A DNA stretch of 64,000 nucleotides. Source: CAG-245 sp963621875 (lineage in GTDB: Bacteria > Bacillota > Clostridia > TANB77 > CAG-508). The position numbers were made by a program, and so were the translations under genes. Positions 42,202 through 51,512 of the stretch are shown piece by piece. Every line of letters begins with the position of its first letter. Within the stretch, counting starts at the first letter, position 1. The notes beneath the pieces are model-generated. The model was not told where the DNA came from. It saw only the letters and a program-made list of their open reading frames with translations, and searched no databases. The stretch is from positions 1 through 64,000 of the forward strand of contig CAVFFR010000002.1 in assembly GCA_963621875.1 (NCBI GenBank), written 5' to 3'.

Positions 42202-42645
42202 TTATCTATAAGCAGAATCAGATGATTGTATTATATAACAATTGGTTATATATCCACTACTACTATATGAGAAAGTTATTTTATAAGTTAATCCTGATTT
42301 CAATTTTTTGCTTCCAGTAAATTGATTTTCTGCTACTGTATCTTCTGGATCTTCTACTCCATCTGTAGCTTCTCCTTCTTTTATACTTATTTGTTTAGTA
42401 TTGTCATCTACATTTGTTCTATTATGGTTTTGAATAATTGCCATAAGTGCTAAAGCATCAGTTCCAGTTCTTACTCCTTCATATTGTAAAAACTCGTCAT
42501 TATAAGCTTGTACCTTTGTTGGGTCCAAGTTTGTTCCACTTGTTGCACTATTTGCTTGTTGGTATATATACATACCAAGTCCTATTATTAATATTGCTAA
42601 TAGTATAGCTCCTGCTATAATTAATGCTTTACTTGCATTCTCCAT
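42202..42645 (-). CDS. Leaderless pilin-like protein (MENA family), paralogue 1
   Basis: The 147 residues start MENASKALIIAGAILLAILI, then GLGMYIYQQANSAT. The conserved YEGVRTGTDALALMAIIQNHNR follows, and a small beta-rich domain ends the protein (SGLTYKITFSYSSSGYITNC). There is no basic leader with Gly/Ala before the helix, unlike standard type IV prepilins. It is about 70% identical over the first 75 residues to the next gene, a tandem duplication. It is likely a major subunit. Confidence 0.7.
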   Translation of the reverse strand: MENASKALIIAGAILLAILIIGLGMYIYQQANSATSGTNLDPTKVQAYNDEFLQYEGVRTGTDALALMAIIQNHNRTNVDDNTKQISIKEGEATDGVEDPEDTVAENQFTGSKKLKSGLTYKITFSYSSSGYITNCYIIQSSDSAYR

Positions 42646-42670
42646 CTTTTATATATTCCTTTCTAATCTA

Positions 42671-43114
42671 TCAGCTCCAGCAATCTGCTGCTCTAGGATT
42701 TACAATATGAACCATTGTTATATACCCAGATGTGTTATATGAGAAGCTTATTTTATATGTTAATCCAGACTTAAATTCAGAAGGTGTAGGATTATTTACT
42801 TCATCCCAATCAGGATCTTGAACAGTTCCATCAGCATCCCAAGATGTTACTATCAATATTTGTCTAGATGCATCATCAGCATTAACTCTGTTATGATTAT
42901 TAACTGCACTTACTAATGCTTTTGCGTCTGTTCCTGTTCTTACTCCTTCGTATTGTAAAAATTCTCCATTATATGCTTGTGCCTTTGTTGGGTCTAAGTT
43001 TGTTCCTTGTGTTGCACTATTTGCTTGTTGGTATATATACATTCCTAATCCTATTATTAATATTGCTAATAGTATAGCTCCTGCTATAATTAATGCTTTA
43101 CTTGCATTCTCCAT
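42671..43114 (-). CDS. Leaderless pilin-like protein (MENA family), paralogue 2
   Basis: The 147 residues have the same first 34 as paralogue 1 and the same YEGVRTGTDAKALVSAVNNHNR core. The mid-region diverges (ILIVTSWDADGTVQDPDW) and the SGLTYKISFSYNTSGYITMV end returns. The DNA is nearly the same over 42929-43114 and 42460-42645, so the duplication is recent or kept alike by gene conversion. AGGAGG precedes its ATG. Confidence 0.7.
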   Translation of the reverse strand: MENASKALIIAGAILLAILIIGLGMYIYQQANSATQGTNLDPTKAQAYNGEFLQYEGVRTGTDAKALVSAVNNHNRVNADDASRQILIVTSWDADGTVQDPDWDEVNNPTPSEFKSGLTYKISFSYNTSGYITMVHIVNPRAADCWS

Positions 43115-43181
43115 TTTAAAATTCCTCCTTTAATTTTGTTTTTTTATATTTGAATTTATATTTCTTTTGAAATATAAAATA

Positions 43182-43622
43182 TTAATAACTTGATTCTATT
43201 TGCTCAAAATACAATTGTTTTACATTTCCTGTTTTTTGGTGATATTCTATATTTGTGCATTTAAAACTAAATGCTCCAAAATTTTGTATAAATCTTTGTA
43301 TTCCTTGCTTTTCTATTGCTTCCATAGATATGACATCTTCTAATTCTAAAAACTTAATTTTTATTATTATTGAGTCTTTTTCATTATCTATGTAATTGCC
43401 TTTTTCGTCTCTTTCTACTGCATTTTTTTCATTATTATCTATTGCTTTGTTTATAAGAGAGATTACATCAGTTCCCAATACTGGTTGTCCATAAAAGCTT
43501 TCATATGGTTTATTGTTTTGTGTAATTTCTTCTTTTATTTTTCTTGTATTAAAAATACTGTATGTAATAATAACTATTATTACAAGAAAAATTGATACTA
43601 TAAATATAATATTTCTTTTCAT
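43182..43622 (-). CDS. Pilin-like protein, divergent
   Basis: The protein has 146 residues from the ATG at 43622 (site AAGAAAGG). It starts MKRNIIFIVSIFLVIIVIITY, so it has a membrane helix but not the MENA head. After the helix it carries YGQPVLGTDVISLINKAIDNN, the same core as its neighbours, and ends in a beta-rich domain. It is probably a minor pilin of the same machine. Confidence 0.6.
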   Translation of the reverse strand: MKRNIIFIVSIFLVIIVIITYSIFNTRKIKEEITQNNKPYESFYGQPVLGTDVISLINKAIDNNEKNAVERDEKGNYIDNEKDSIIIKIKFLELEDVISMEAIEKQGIQRFIQNFGAFSFKCTNIEYHQKTGNVKQLYFEQIESSY

Positions 43623-43704
43623 ACTTGCCTTTCTTAATGCAATTATAACATTATGATAATTAATATGCAATCATTATTTTTATTTTTTATTCAATTATTA
43701 AATT

Positions 43705-44241
43705 TTACGGTGCAGGTTTTAATACGACTTTCTTCACTCTTCTACTAGAGTCATCAATTGAAATTTCACATATATATTTTTTCAAAACATAATTTTTAGT
43801 ACCATCATCTTGAGTTACTTCTTCTCCTGTATTTTGTTTTAAGAAATTTGTATATGCTTCTGAAGATAATGTTTCAAAGTTTTTGTTTCCTTCATTGATA
43901 GCCACGGTATTAACAGTTATATATAGTGTTCCTGCCTTTTCCTTTTCTGTTAATGAATCTGTTCCAAAATCATAATTATTGTTATTATCTTTTGCTAAAT
44001 TAGCTATAGTTATTATATCACTCGCTAAACAAGTATTCTGCCATATCCCTTTTTCATCTATATAACTTTCATATTTTGTAAATTGCACATTAAACTCATC
44101 TGTTTCTTTTTGTTTTATTCTCGCAGTTATTTGAGAACCAAAATCGCCAAAAATAGTATATAAATACACAACTAATGATAACATTAAAACTCCTACTAAT
44201 ATTGAAGCTGCCATTAGCAATGCTCTACTTGCATTTTCCAC
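43705..44241 (-). CDS. Leaderless pilin-like protein (MENA family)
   Basis: The 178 residues start MENASRALLMAASILVGVLM, then VVYLYTIFGDFGSQI. The core KGIWQNTCLASDIITIANLAKDNN corresponds to the G-x-D/E-[IVL] element of the paralogues. A beta-rich end follows (YICEISIDDSSRRVKKVVLK). AGGAGG lies before the ATG. It is part of the pilin block. Confidence 0.66.
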   Translation of the reverse strand: MENASRALLMAASILVGVLMLSLVVYLYTIFGDFGSQITARIKQKETDEFNVQFTKYESYIDEKGIWQNTCLASDIITIANLAKDNNNNYDFGTDSLTEKEKAGTLYITVNTVAINEGNKNFETLSSEAYTNFLKQNTGEEVTQDDGTKNYVLKKYICEISIDDSSRRVKKVVLKPAP

Positions 44242-44263
44242 GTTATTTCAGTCCTCCTTGCTT

Positions 44264-44920
44264 TTAATAATCTGTAAATTTCATCGTTAATACCTTACCG
44301 TTACCTGAATCATATTCGATTGTATCATTATATTTAAATGTTTTTCTTGCAAAATCAGTTTGTTCACTTACTAAGTTTTTGTAAGCTTTTATATCTGCAA
44401 ATAGTTGATCATAGTCGCTTTCTGAAATACTATAATTATGATCTTGTATTGTAGCTTTAAATTTATCCTTATTTGTAACTGGTAATACATTTGCCCAATA
44501 CGAAACGCTTTTTCCTCCATAATTATTTTTATTTGCAGTTTGTATATCTCCTGACAGATTTTCGTATTTATTATGTAAGTCCTCTGCTGTATATGTGCCA
44601 CTTTTAAAATATTTTCCATCAATTACGCCTGTGTTTATTGTTACTTCCAGAGTAATTTTTTGATATCCATCTACAGCTTTTCTGGCATTATAATTTAATA
44701 TTTCATTAGCGAGTGAAAGTAGTTCACTTCCATATACTTTGTCTTTTGTATAAGATTCATAGTTTATATTAAATTTAGAAAGTTGACTTGCTCTTTCATT
44801 TTTTTGTTCTATTTCTTTCAGTTCAGCTATTTGGCTATAGCCAAACAACAATGCTGCTAATATCAAAACTCCAATTAATACACTTGCTGCCATTTCTAGT
44901 GCTTTTGTTGCATTTTCCAT
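44264..44920 (-). CDS. Leaderless pilin-like protein (MENA family)
   Basis: The 218 residues start MENATKALEMAASVLIGVLI, then a coiled segment (AELKEIEQKNERASQLSKF) and the core VYGSELLSLANEILNYNARK. The outer domain has YQKITLEVTINTGVIDGKYF. It is the first pilin gene after the TadB-TadC platform gene, 18 bases downstream. Confidence 0.66.
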   Translation of the reverse strand: MENATKALEMAASVLIGVLILAALLFGYSQIAELKEIEQKNERASQLSKFNINYESYTKDKVYGSELLSLANEILNYNARKAVDGYQKITLEVTINTGVIDGKYFKSGTYTAEDLHNKYENLSGDIQTANKNNYGGKSVSYWANVLPVTNKDKFKATIQDHNYSISESDYDQLFADIKAYKNLVSEQTDFARKTFKYNDTIEYDSGNGKVLTMKFTDY

Positions 44921-44938
44921 AGACTTATTTCCTTTCTA

Positions 44939-47017
44939 CTATCTCTTCATTGAAGTCATCGTATTAAATGATGATGTCATACTTGTTAATCCTATGAATA
45001 CTAGTGGAACAATTAGGTATCCAACGAAAAGTGATACCATAGGTGCAAAACCTATTACTTTTCCAATCATTCCCTTCTTAGATATTAATCTTTCGTTTGA
45101 TTCTTTTCTTCTTGCTTGATAGTATTCTCTTTCTGAATCTAATTCATCAAAAGCTTCTGCAATTGGTATTTTTTCAACTGCTGCTTGCATACTTTCTATT
45201 AATCTTATAAATTCTTTATAGTTAATTTCATCTTTCATCTGTTCTAGAGCTTCCCATGGACCACTCTCATAATTGTTTACACATCTTGATATTGGTTCTT
45301 TGAATATGTTTGAATATCTTTCCAACCACTCTAATATCATTTCTACATTTACTCTCTCTATTCTCATAAGCATCAATATTATTGTTTGGAATTGCATTAC
45401 TTCATCTTCCATTTCTAATTTTCTCATTTTTGCTTGGAAGAATAGTAGAGCCACAGGTAAGTTGTACCCGAATACTGCAAATACCATCGCTAAAATCATT
45501 TCAAACCAGCTTAAGTATTCACTGTTGACTTGTCTTAGTTTTTTTAGAACTCTCTCTGCTGCTGTTGCTATTTCATCTGATGTACTATTTGCATAGTCTT
45601 TTGATTTTTTCATTGCTTTTTCGATATCTGCTTGAGTCGTTTTTGTTTTTCCTTTGAACATATCTAAGAATTTATTATCACTTGCAGTTAGTTCTTCTGC
45701 TTTTTTTAGGTCTTTACCAGTCATTTCTCCTACCAAATTGTAAGTTGATGTTGGTTCTGTGTATATGTAATTAAGTTGTATTCTGTGTAATTGTGCAAAT
45801 ATTAGTAATGAAGCTACAAATGTTACTACAGTTAATAAAATTCTTTTCTCATATATCCAATGTATCTTATCTTTTGTTGCCGAATCTTTCATAAGATTCT
45901 TCATTTTTCTTCTTTCTTTTGTTCCTTCCTTAGGAATAAACAAATCTACTACTTTTTTTACAAATGGTACTTTATATAGTTTTTCTTCCCAAGGATTATC
46001 TGGTTTTGTATTTATTGTTGTTGAGCCATTATCTTTTAGTTTTCTTGTTAATATATAGCATATGAATGTTAATATAACTATTAATATCTGCACTATCATT
46101 CCTTGTTTACCATAATAGAATGACTTTGTAAAGGCAAATTGGCTTACAGCCCAATTTTTTATTGGCTCTAGTGCTAGTAGTGGCACTATTGCAATTACTG
46201 ATAAACTTTGGAATACATAGTTTAATTTATCTCTTTTTAATATTTCTAATTGCATTTCTTGACTTATATTATTTAAGTTTTTCAAATACAAAGAGGTTTT
46301 ATCTACTGTTCTATCTCCAAATTCTTTAGTTAAATATGATATTCCTGCAAATTCCTTTAAGAAACTGTTTGGCGCTATATCGTAATATTTTTCAAGTTCG
46401 CTCTCTGGATCATCAGATATTAGTATTTCGTATATTTTTTCTGCCTGTCTTGACATTTCTGGTGCACTATCACCTTGAGCAACTTGATATATTGCTTCTT
46501 CAACCATATTGAATTCATGGTAAGCATGTCTTATTTCTGCAAAGAAGTCTATCTGTTGAACTAATAACTTGTTGTCTATTTTATCAACCATTCCATCAAC
46601 TAAAGTGTCTATCATAAATAGTTCAAAGATTAATAATATTGATAAAAGTAATGTATTTTTGCTAGTTATAAATATTATTGCTAAGGTTACTGGTATTACT
46701 ATTAATAAAGCTTTTGTCAATATTTCAGATGTTTGCTTTCTCGTTAAATACTCATCATCAATATTTATAATTTCAAGTCTTCTTCTTATTTTAAATAAGT
46801 ATCTTTTTATAAAAGGAGATCTTAGGTATTTAACATATAATTTCTGGTATAGTATTTCTTTAGAAAATTTCTGTTCCTTCGTTCCTTTTCTTAATTGTCT
46901 AATTTGTACTACGTCTGATGATTGTGCTTTTTTTCTTAGTATAAGATATGCTATTACTATAAAAGCTAACAATGTTGCTATTACAATCATCATATATAAT
47001 ATAATATTCCCTTGCAT
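44939..47017 (-). CDS. Fused TadB-TadC-like inner-membrane platform protein
   Basis: The 692-residue protein holds two T2SSF (GspF-like) units in one chain. The N-terminal unit has helices at about 5-27, 105-140 and 265-320 around QQIDFFAEIRHAYHEFNMVEEAI. The C-terminal unit has MEDEVMQFQTIILMLMRIERVNVEMIL and PMVSLFVGYLIVPLVFIGL. In Tad systems these are usually two proteins that form the assembly platform on which the ATPase acts. The fusion is unusual. It is 37 bases downstream of the ATPase gene. Confidence 0.8.
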   Translation of the reverse strand: MQGNIILYMMIVIATLLAFIVIAYLILRKKAQSSDVVQIRQLRKGTKEQKFSKEILYQKLYVKYLRSPFIKRYLFKIRRRLEIINIDDEYLTRKQTSEILTKALLIVIPVTLAIIFITSKNTLLLSILLIFELFMIDTLVDGMVDKIDNKLLVQQIDFFAEIRHAYHEFNMVEEAIYQVAQGDSAPEMSRQAEKIYEILISDDPESELEKYYDIAPNSFLKEFAGISYLTKEFGDRTVDKTSLYLKNLNNISQEMQLEILKRDKLNYVFQSLSVIAIVPLLALEPIKNWAVSQFAFTKSFYYGKQGMIVQILIVILTFICYILTRKLKDNGSTTINTKPDNPWEEKLYKVPFVKKVVDLFIPKEGTKERRKMKNLMKDSATKDKIHWIYEKRILLTVVTFVASLLIFAQLHRIQLNYIYTEPTSTYNLVGEMTGKDLKKAEELTASDNKFLDMFKGKTKTTQADIEKAMKKSKDYANSTSDEIATAAERVLKKLRQVNSEYLSWFEMILAMVFAVFGYNLPVALLFFQAKMRKLEMEDEVMQFQTIILMLMRIERVNVEMILEWLERYSNIFKEPISRCVNNYESGPWEALEQMKDEINYKEFIRLIESMQAAVEKIPIAEAFDELDSEREYYQARRKESNERLISKKGMIGKVIGFAPMVSLFVGYLIVPLVFIGLTSMTSSFNTMTSMKR

Positions 47018-47054
47018 ATTTTAAGCTTTTGCACCTCCTTTTAGATGATGTTTT

Positions 47055-48974
47055 TTAGGCTTCTTCTTCGATCATATCTGCTTCTCTATGTGCTTCAATT
47101 CCCCAATTTTTCTTGACAAATTTTTTGAAATCTTCTGCATCTGTGTCATCCATATTGTCTAACATGGCTTTTATGTTTGCTTCTGATATTGGGTTTGTTA
47201 GTACATATGTGCCATCATGATATTCTAATATATTTCTGTATTGGTATAATTCTCTGTTGGTTGTTTTTGCGAAGAACATTGTTGCGTTGTCCATAAATTT
47301 TTCTATTTTCTTCTCTGTTGTCTTTTCTTTTCTATAGTCAAATGTATATTCGTTTCTTTCTTCTACTGGTATACATTCTGTTATTCTTTCTATGTATCTT
47401 CTTCCTCTGAAGTCTTTTATTAAGTGAATATCAAAGTTTAATACTTGTACAACTTGTTCTTCTGCTGTTCTTTCATCTTTAAACACTCCTGCTCTAAGCA
47501 TTGAGTTTCTTAGTGCTGTAACTAAGTCTGGGAATGTTTTAGCGTGGTGAGTGAATAATGTAAATTTAGATGCAACCTGTGCTGATTGGATCATCCAAGA
47601 TGCTACGGGGTCAGTTGCAACCTCACCGATGATGTTAACAGAACCGTCAGTTTTTTTCTGAACGTCCAAGCAGGCTTGTCCAGAAATTGTTTCTGTTTCA
47701 CGCATTGATAATATGTTTCTTGTAGGGTATATTTTTCTTAAGTGAAGCTCGAATGCAGTTTCTGTTATACGAAGGTTCATTGTTTCGTATATATTTTCTA
47801 TCATTGCCATAAGCATTGTTGTTTTACCACAACCTTGCTCACCAGTAAGCGATATAATTCTTGCCCCTTTTACTAAGTATTTTAATAAATCTATTGTTTC
47901 GTCTTTTCCAGGGAATTTTACTATTTCTTCTAGTGTTGCTCTCTTAACATCGAACTTTCTTACAAAGAATGCCCACGTTTCAGACATACTTGGTCTAACA
48001 ACAACGACACGGGAACCGTCTTTCATTTCATTGATTTTATAACCATTTGTATCTGATAATTGTCCCGGGTTATTGAATTTGTATATATTCTGACAAACTC
48101 TCTTTAACTCTGCTTCTGTTCCAAATGATAGGAACGCAAGTCTTATTGACTTACCATGGAACATTATCCAAATACTATCACAAGCACGAGGTACTTTGTG
48201 TTCTACTATTTGTCCTAAATAATCTCCATCTGTTTGTGCTACTTGGCTTAAGAAGCTTTCTGGAAGTCCAGATACACCTCCTGAAATACCATCTATATTC
48301 ATATCTCTTATTTCATCTATACTGCTATATCCTTTGTAATGTTGATATATTCTTTGTACTACTACATTTAGCTTGTCTTGGAATGTTAATACAAAATTTT
48401 CTTTTTCGTATATGTCTGATATTTCTTCTGGGGTTATTACATAACAAGGTTTTGACTCTCCTGCTACATATTTTAACTCATCTAATTTATATTTTTTAAT
48501 AATTTCAGATAATGCTTCATAGCCAAATTCAGATTTATACATATATAGTATTATATCGAATTTATCTTGAGCTGTTAATAGTGATGGAACATCAAAAGGA
48601 ATTGCTTTTGATACATTTATTTCATCAACTCCATATTCGTTGAAAAGCATATCGTATATTAATTCCTTAATATACTTCTTGTCATTTATATCTCCATATG
48701 TACAACCCTTTAAAGCTTTCTTTAATTCGTATTTTTTGTTCTTTCTTCTTTTTAATTCTTCTTCAGAAAGACCTATATCATATAAGTTTATTTTTGTTAT
48801 TTCATCTAATCTCTTTTTTACGAATTCCTTCATAACGTCTAGTGTATAAGTTGCATCGTCTACATGTATTTGTTCTTCTACTTCTTCATTTTTCTTTTTA
48901 AGTATGAATCTGTAGACAATCATACAAGCCACGCCTATAACAACTACTATTAATATTAGATTAGTTAAATTCAT
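47055..48974 (-). CDS. tadA: TadA/CpaF-like secretion ATPase
   Basis: The 639-residue protein has an N-terminal membrane helix (residues 4-25), rare for TadA, and a helical N-domain of about 250 residues. The PilT/VirB11-type ATPase core has Walker A SLTGEQGCGKTTML, Walker B-like SVNIIGEVATDPVASW and a conserved His box (FTLFTHHAKTFPDLVTALR). It powers subunit assembly or secretion. The extra helix suggests it is tethered to the membrane. It is 24 bases after the MinD-like gene. Confidence 0.85.
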   Translation of the reverse strand: MNLTNLILIVVVIGVACMIVYRFILKKKNEEVEEQIHVDDATYTLDVMKEFVKKRLDEITKINLYDIGLSEEELKRRKNKKYELKKALKGCTYGDINDKKYIKELIYDMLFNEYGVDEINVSKAIPFDVPSLLTAQDKFDIILYMYKSEFGYEALSEIIKKYKLDELKYVAGESKPCYVITPEEISDIYEKENFVLTFQDKLNVVVQRIYQHYKGYSSIDEIRDMNIDGISGGVSGLPESFLSQVAQTDGDYLGQIVEHKVPRACDSIWIMFHGKSIRLAFLSFGTEAELKRVCQNIYKFNNPGQLSDTNGYKINEMKDGSRVVVVRPSMSETWAFFVRKFDVKRATLEEIVKFPGKDETIDLLKYLVKGARIISLTGEQGCGKTTMLMAMIENIYETMNLRITETAFELHLRKIYPTRNILSMRETETISGQACLDVQKKTDGSVNIIGEVATDPVASWMIQSAQVASKFTLFTHHAKTFPDLVTALRNSMLRAGVFKDERTAEEQVVQVLNFDIHLIKDFRGRRYIERITECIPVEERNEYTFDYRKEKTTEKKIEKFMDNATMFFAKTTNRELYQYRNILEYHDGTYVLTNPISEANIKAMLDNMDDTDAEDFKKFVKKNWGIEAHREADMIEEEA

Positions 48975-48998
48975 TGTATTTTTCTCCTTTCAATAAGG

Positions 48999-49844
48999 CT
49001 ATGTTCTAACTTGCAATTCTTTTAATTTTGATATTATATTTTCACAAGCTTTTTGTGTTTCTTTTATAAATGTTACATTTTTATCTGTTGTATCTGTCAT
49101 ACTTCTATATTTTAAGAAATAGTCTGCTACCTTTCCTTCTGTTGCTGCTTCATTGTACAATGTACTATACGGTATTGCAGATATTTCACTTTTTTCTTTT
49201 AGAAATCTTGTAATGTTTTTTATATTGTATTTAGAGCTTTCATCATATTTTCCCATTAATAATATCAAATGGTTAGGATCAAATGGCAGTCCTTTTCGCT
49301 GTAGTTCTGCTATTTCATTTAATGCGTTCATTCCTTGTTTCATTGTCATAACAACCACATTTGAAACATTTAAAATTGCTCTTTTATCTTCTTCTTTCAT
49401 ATTTTTATCTATATCTACTATTATTACATTATAGTTTTTATCTGCTACTTTTAATAATTCTGCATAAAATCTCGTCATTTCATTATATGTTGATATATTG
49501 CCTGTTGATGGTGACGGTAAAATTTCTAGTCTATCTCTAAATATTGGTTTTGAATAATCTGATACAATATTATTTGAGTTTCTGTTGCTTTGTAGAATTT
49601 TTATTAGTCCCTCTATTCCATTGCTTATTCCAGTTTGTCTTGCTGGAAGTCCAATTATATCTTTTAAATTGCTTTCGTTTTTTTGAACCCAAAAGCATTC
49701 TTCTACTGTTTTATCCTGAAACCCTGTAGATATTTCTAATACTTTATAATTATGTTCAATAGACATAGAGGTAGCCACTGCTATAGCAGAATAAGTTTGT
49801 CCTGTTTCTTTTTTACTGTTATTCCAAAAAGATACTATTGCCAT
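48999..49844 (-). CDS. TadZ/MinD-like protein with degenerate P-loop (1)
   Basis: The 281-residue protein has the MinD/ParA-type core order (beta-strand, loop, helix at NNSKKETGQTYSAIAVATSM; VIIVDIDKNMKEEDKRAIL as Walker B). The Walker A loop lacks the GKT/GKS consensus, so ATP binding may be altered. In Tad systems TadZ/CpaE places the machine in the cell. It starts one base after the stop of the next MinD-like gene upstream, so the two are coupled. Confidence 0.65.
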   Translation of the reverse strand: MAIVSFWNNSKKETGQTYSAIAVATSMSIEHNYKVLEISTGFQDKTVEECFWVQKNESNLKDIIGLPARQTGISNGIEGLIKILQSNRNSNNIVSDYSKPIFRDRLEILPSPSTGNISTYNEMTRFYAELLKVADKNYNVIIVDIDKNMKEEDKRAILNVSNVVVMTMKQGMNALNEIAELQRKGLPFDPNHLILLMGKYDESSKYNIKNITRFLKEKSEISAIPYSTLYNEAATEGKVADYFLKYRSMTDTTDKNVTFIKETQKACENIISKLKELQVRT

Positions 49845-49845
49845 T

Positions 49846-50544
49846 TTATATACCTCTTTCTAATTGTTTAAATGCTCTCTTTACTTCATTTGATTTTTCT
49901 GTATGAGCAATTTCTTCTGTTATGTATATCAAGGCTTGCTTATACCCTGAACTCAATTCTTTATATTTTATTTTAGCAGATCTTTGGTTTCCTATTATAA
50001 TTTGTTGATCATTGCTATCCATTGGAAAATATATTTTTTCATCTTGCCATTCTATTTTATATCCTAAAGATAAATAGTTTAAATATTCATCTTCTTCTTC
50101 AGACATTTCGTTTGAATAGTATATTTTTGTAAGTTGTAATGGCAATTTTATTCCGCTCAATACTTCTAACCCTTTTTTTAACGAAAATAAATCTGATGAT
50201 GTTACAAAATAGTTTTTCTTTGTATCATAAATTCCAAAGTTATCTAATAAATCAGCTCTGTCCATATCTATTATTATGTAGTCATATGTTAGGGTTGCCT
50301 CTTCCGGCATCCCTAAATATCTTTTAATTCCATTATAATCTGTAAATCCAACAGCTACATCTATTCCTTCAAACTCTGTTACATATGACATGGTTGGGCT
50401 AATAACTGGAACAATATATTTAGCTTTTTGGTTGACTGTTGCATCTATTATTAACACGGTTTTATTCATTTCTACTAATATTCTAGAAACATATATTAAT
50501 AAATCTGTTTTATCAAATGTTCCTATAAAGCCTATTTTCTCCAT
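49846..50544 (-). CDS. TadZ/MinD-like protein with degenerate P-loop (2)
   Basis: The protein has 232 residues from the ATG at 50544 (site GGAGGAG). The core EKIGFIGTFDKTDLLIYVSRIL keeps the strand-loop-helix shape of a P-loop but not its glycines and Lys. VLIIDATVNQKAK and YDYIIIDMDRADLL fit the later Walker-type strands. It is probably a second TadZ-like targeting subunit that may form a heterodimer with its neighbour (inference). Confidence 0.62.
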   Translation of the reverse strand: MEKIGFIGTFDKTDLLIYVSRILVEMNKTVLIIDATVNQKAKYIVPVISPTMSYVTEFEGIDVAVGFTDYNGIKRYLGMPEEATLTYDYIIIDMDRADLLDNFGIYDTKKNYFVTSSDLFSLKKGLEVLSGIKLPLQLTKIYYSNEMSEEEDEYLNYLSLGYKIEWQDEKIYFPMDSNDQQIIIGNQRSAKIKYKELSSGYKQALIYITEEIAHTEKSNEVKRAFKQLERGI

Positions 50545-50569
50545 TGTCTCCTCCACTTTTAAGTATTGC

Positions 50570-51478
50570 TTAATTGCCTGCTAATGCATCCAAATATGAT
50601 TTTCTTTGTTCTAGTGTTGTTGAAATTTCTTTTGTTGTACCAGATTGTACCCCTGATGTTCTGTCATCTTCTTCTATTGTTGAAATTTCTGAGTCTAGTC
50701 TATTTCTAATATATCTGCCATCATCGTTGTATCTATTAATTAAGGCTGCTTTTGCTTCTTGAACAACATTAGGATCTCTGTTAATTAATTGTATTACTTC
50801 TGCGTTTGGTGAGTATGTTGGTGTTGCTTTTGTTTGCATTCCTGGTTCTACATATCTTGTAGTATATAACATAGAGCCATTCATTTTGTATGCATCTACT
50901 ATTGCACTTGCCATAGTAAGAATTTCATCCTCTGTTAATTTTAGCCATATTGTATTTACAGATTCTACTCCACCTATTTCAGGAATTTCTAGTTTTTTCT
51001 TTGATAATATAATGTAGTCTTCTCCAGATGGCATTCTTAATCTTACGTCCACATAATCATCAGAAGTAAGTTGACTTGCCAAGCTTATCATATTATATTC
51101 TTGTACTCTTAAATCATCTGTAAGTGGATTATCAGATTCTGTTATCATTGCCTCTGTTACAACTGTTCCTTTAGTTAAATCTATTTTTGCAATTGTGTTT
51201 TCTGTTATAGCACTTGTTTTTACTGCATTTGTTGGTACTGCACTCTTATCGATAGTTACAGCTGTTAATTTGCTCGAATCTATTGAGTCTCCTGATTTAA
51301 CATCAGTATTTAACGCATATGTTTTAACTAACATTGCTTCCCTTTCTTTTTCTGCGTCTTTCATTTTATTTAATTGAATTAGTAGGAATCCAACAACTAG
51401 TGCCATAATTAAAAATGTTACTAGCATTCCTAATATAAAAGAATTTCTTGCTTTTTTTTGCATTGGGTTTGTAGCCAT
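50570..51478 (-). CDS. CpaB/RcpC-like SAF-domain protein
   Basis: The 302-residue protein has a basic N-terminus, one membrane helix (about 14-35), a SAF-type domain (KTYALNTDVKSGDSIDSSKLTAVTI, then ITENTIAKIDLTKGTVVTEAM) and an RcpC-type region (YVDVRLRMPSGEDYIILSKKKLEIP). CpaB proteins help the Tad pilus cross or anchor in the envelope. It is first in the operon, with its own promoter and AGGAGGAG before the ATG. Confidence 0.8.
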   Translation of the reverse strand: MATNPMQKKARNSFILGMLVTFLIMALVVGFLLIQLNKMKDAEKEREAMLVKTYALNTDVKSGDSIDSSKLTAVTIDKSAVPTNAVKTSAITENTIAKIDLTKGTVVTEAMITESDNPLTDDLRVQEYNMISLASQLTSDDYVDVRLRMPSGEDYIILSKKKLEIPEIGGVESVNTIWLKLTEDEILTMASAIVDAYKMNGSMLYTTRYVEPGMQTKATPTYSPNAEVIQLINRDPNVVQEAKAALINRYNDDGRYIRNRLDSEISTIEEDDRTSGVQSGTTKEISTTLEQRKSYLDALAGN

Positions 51479-51512
51479 ATTTTTCTCCTCCTATATGTCA
51501 TAATTTTGACAA

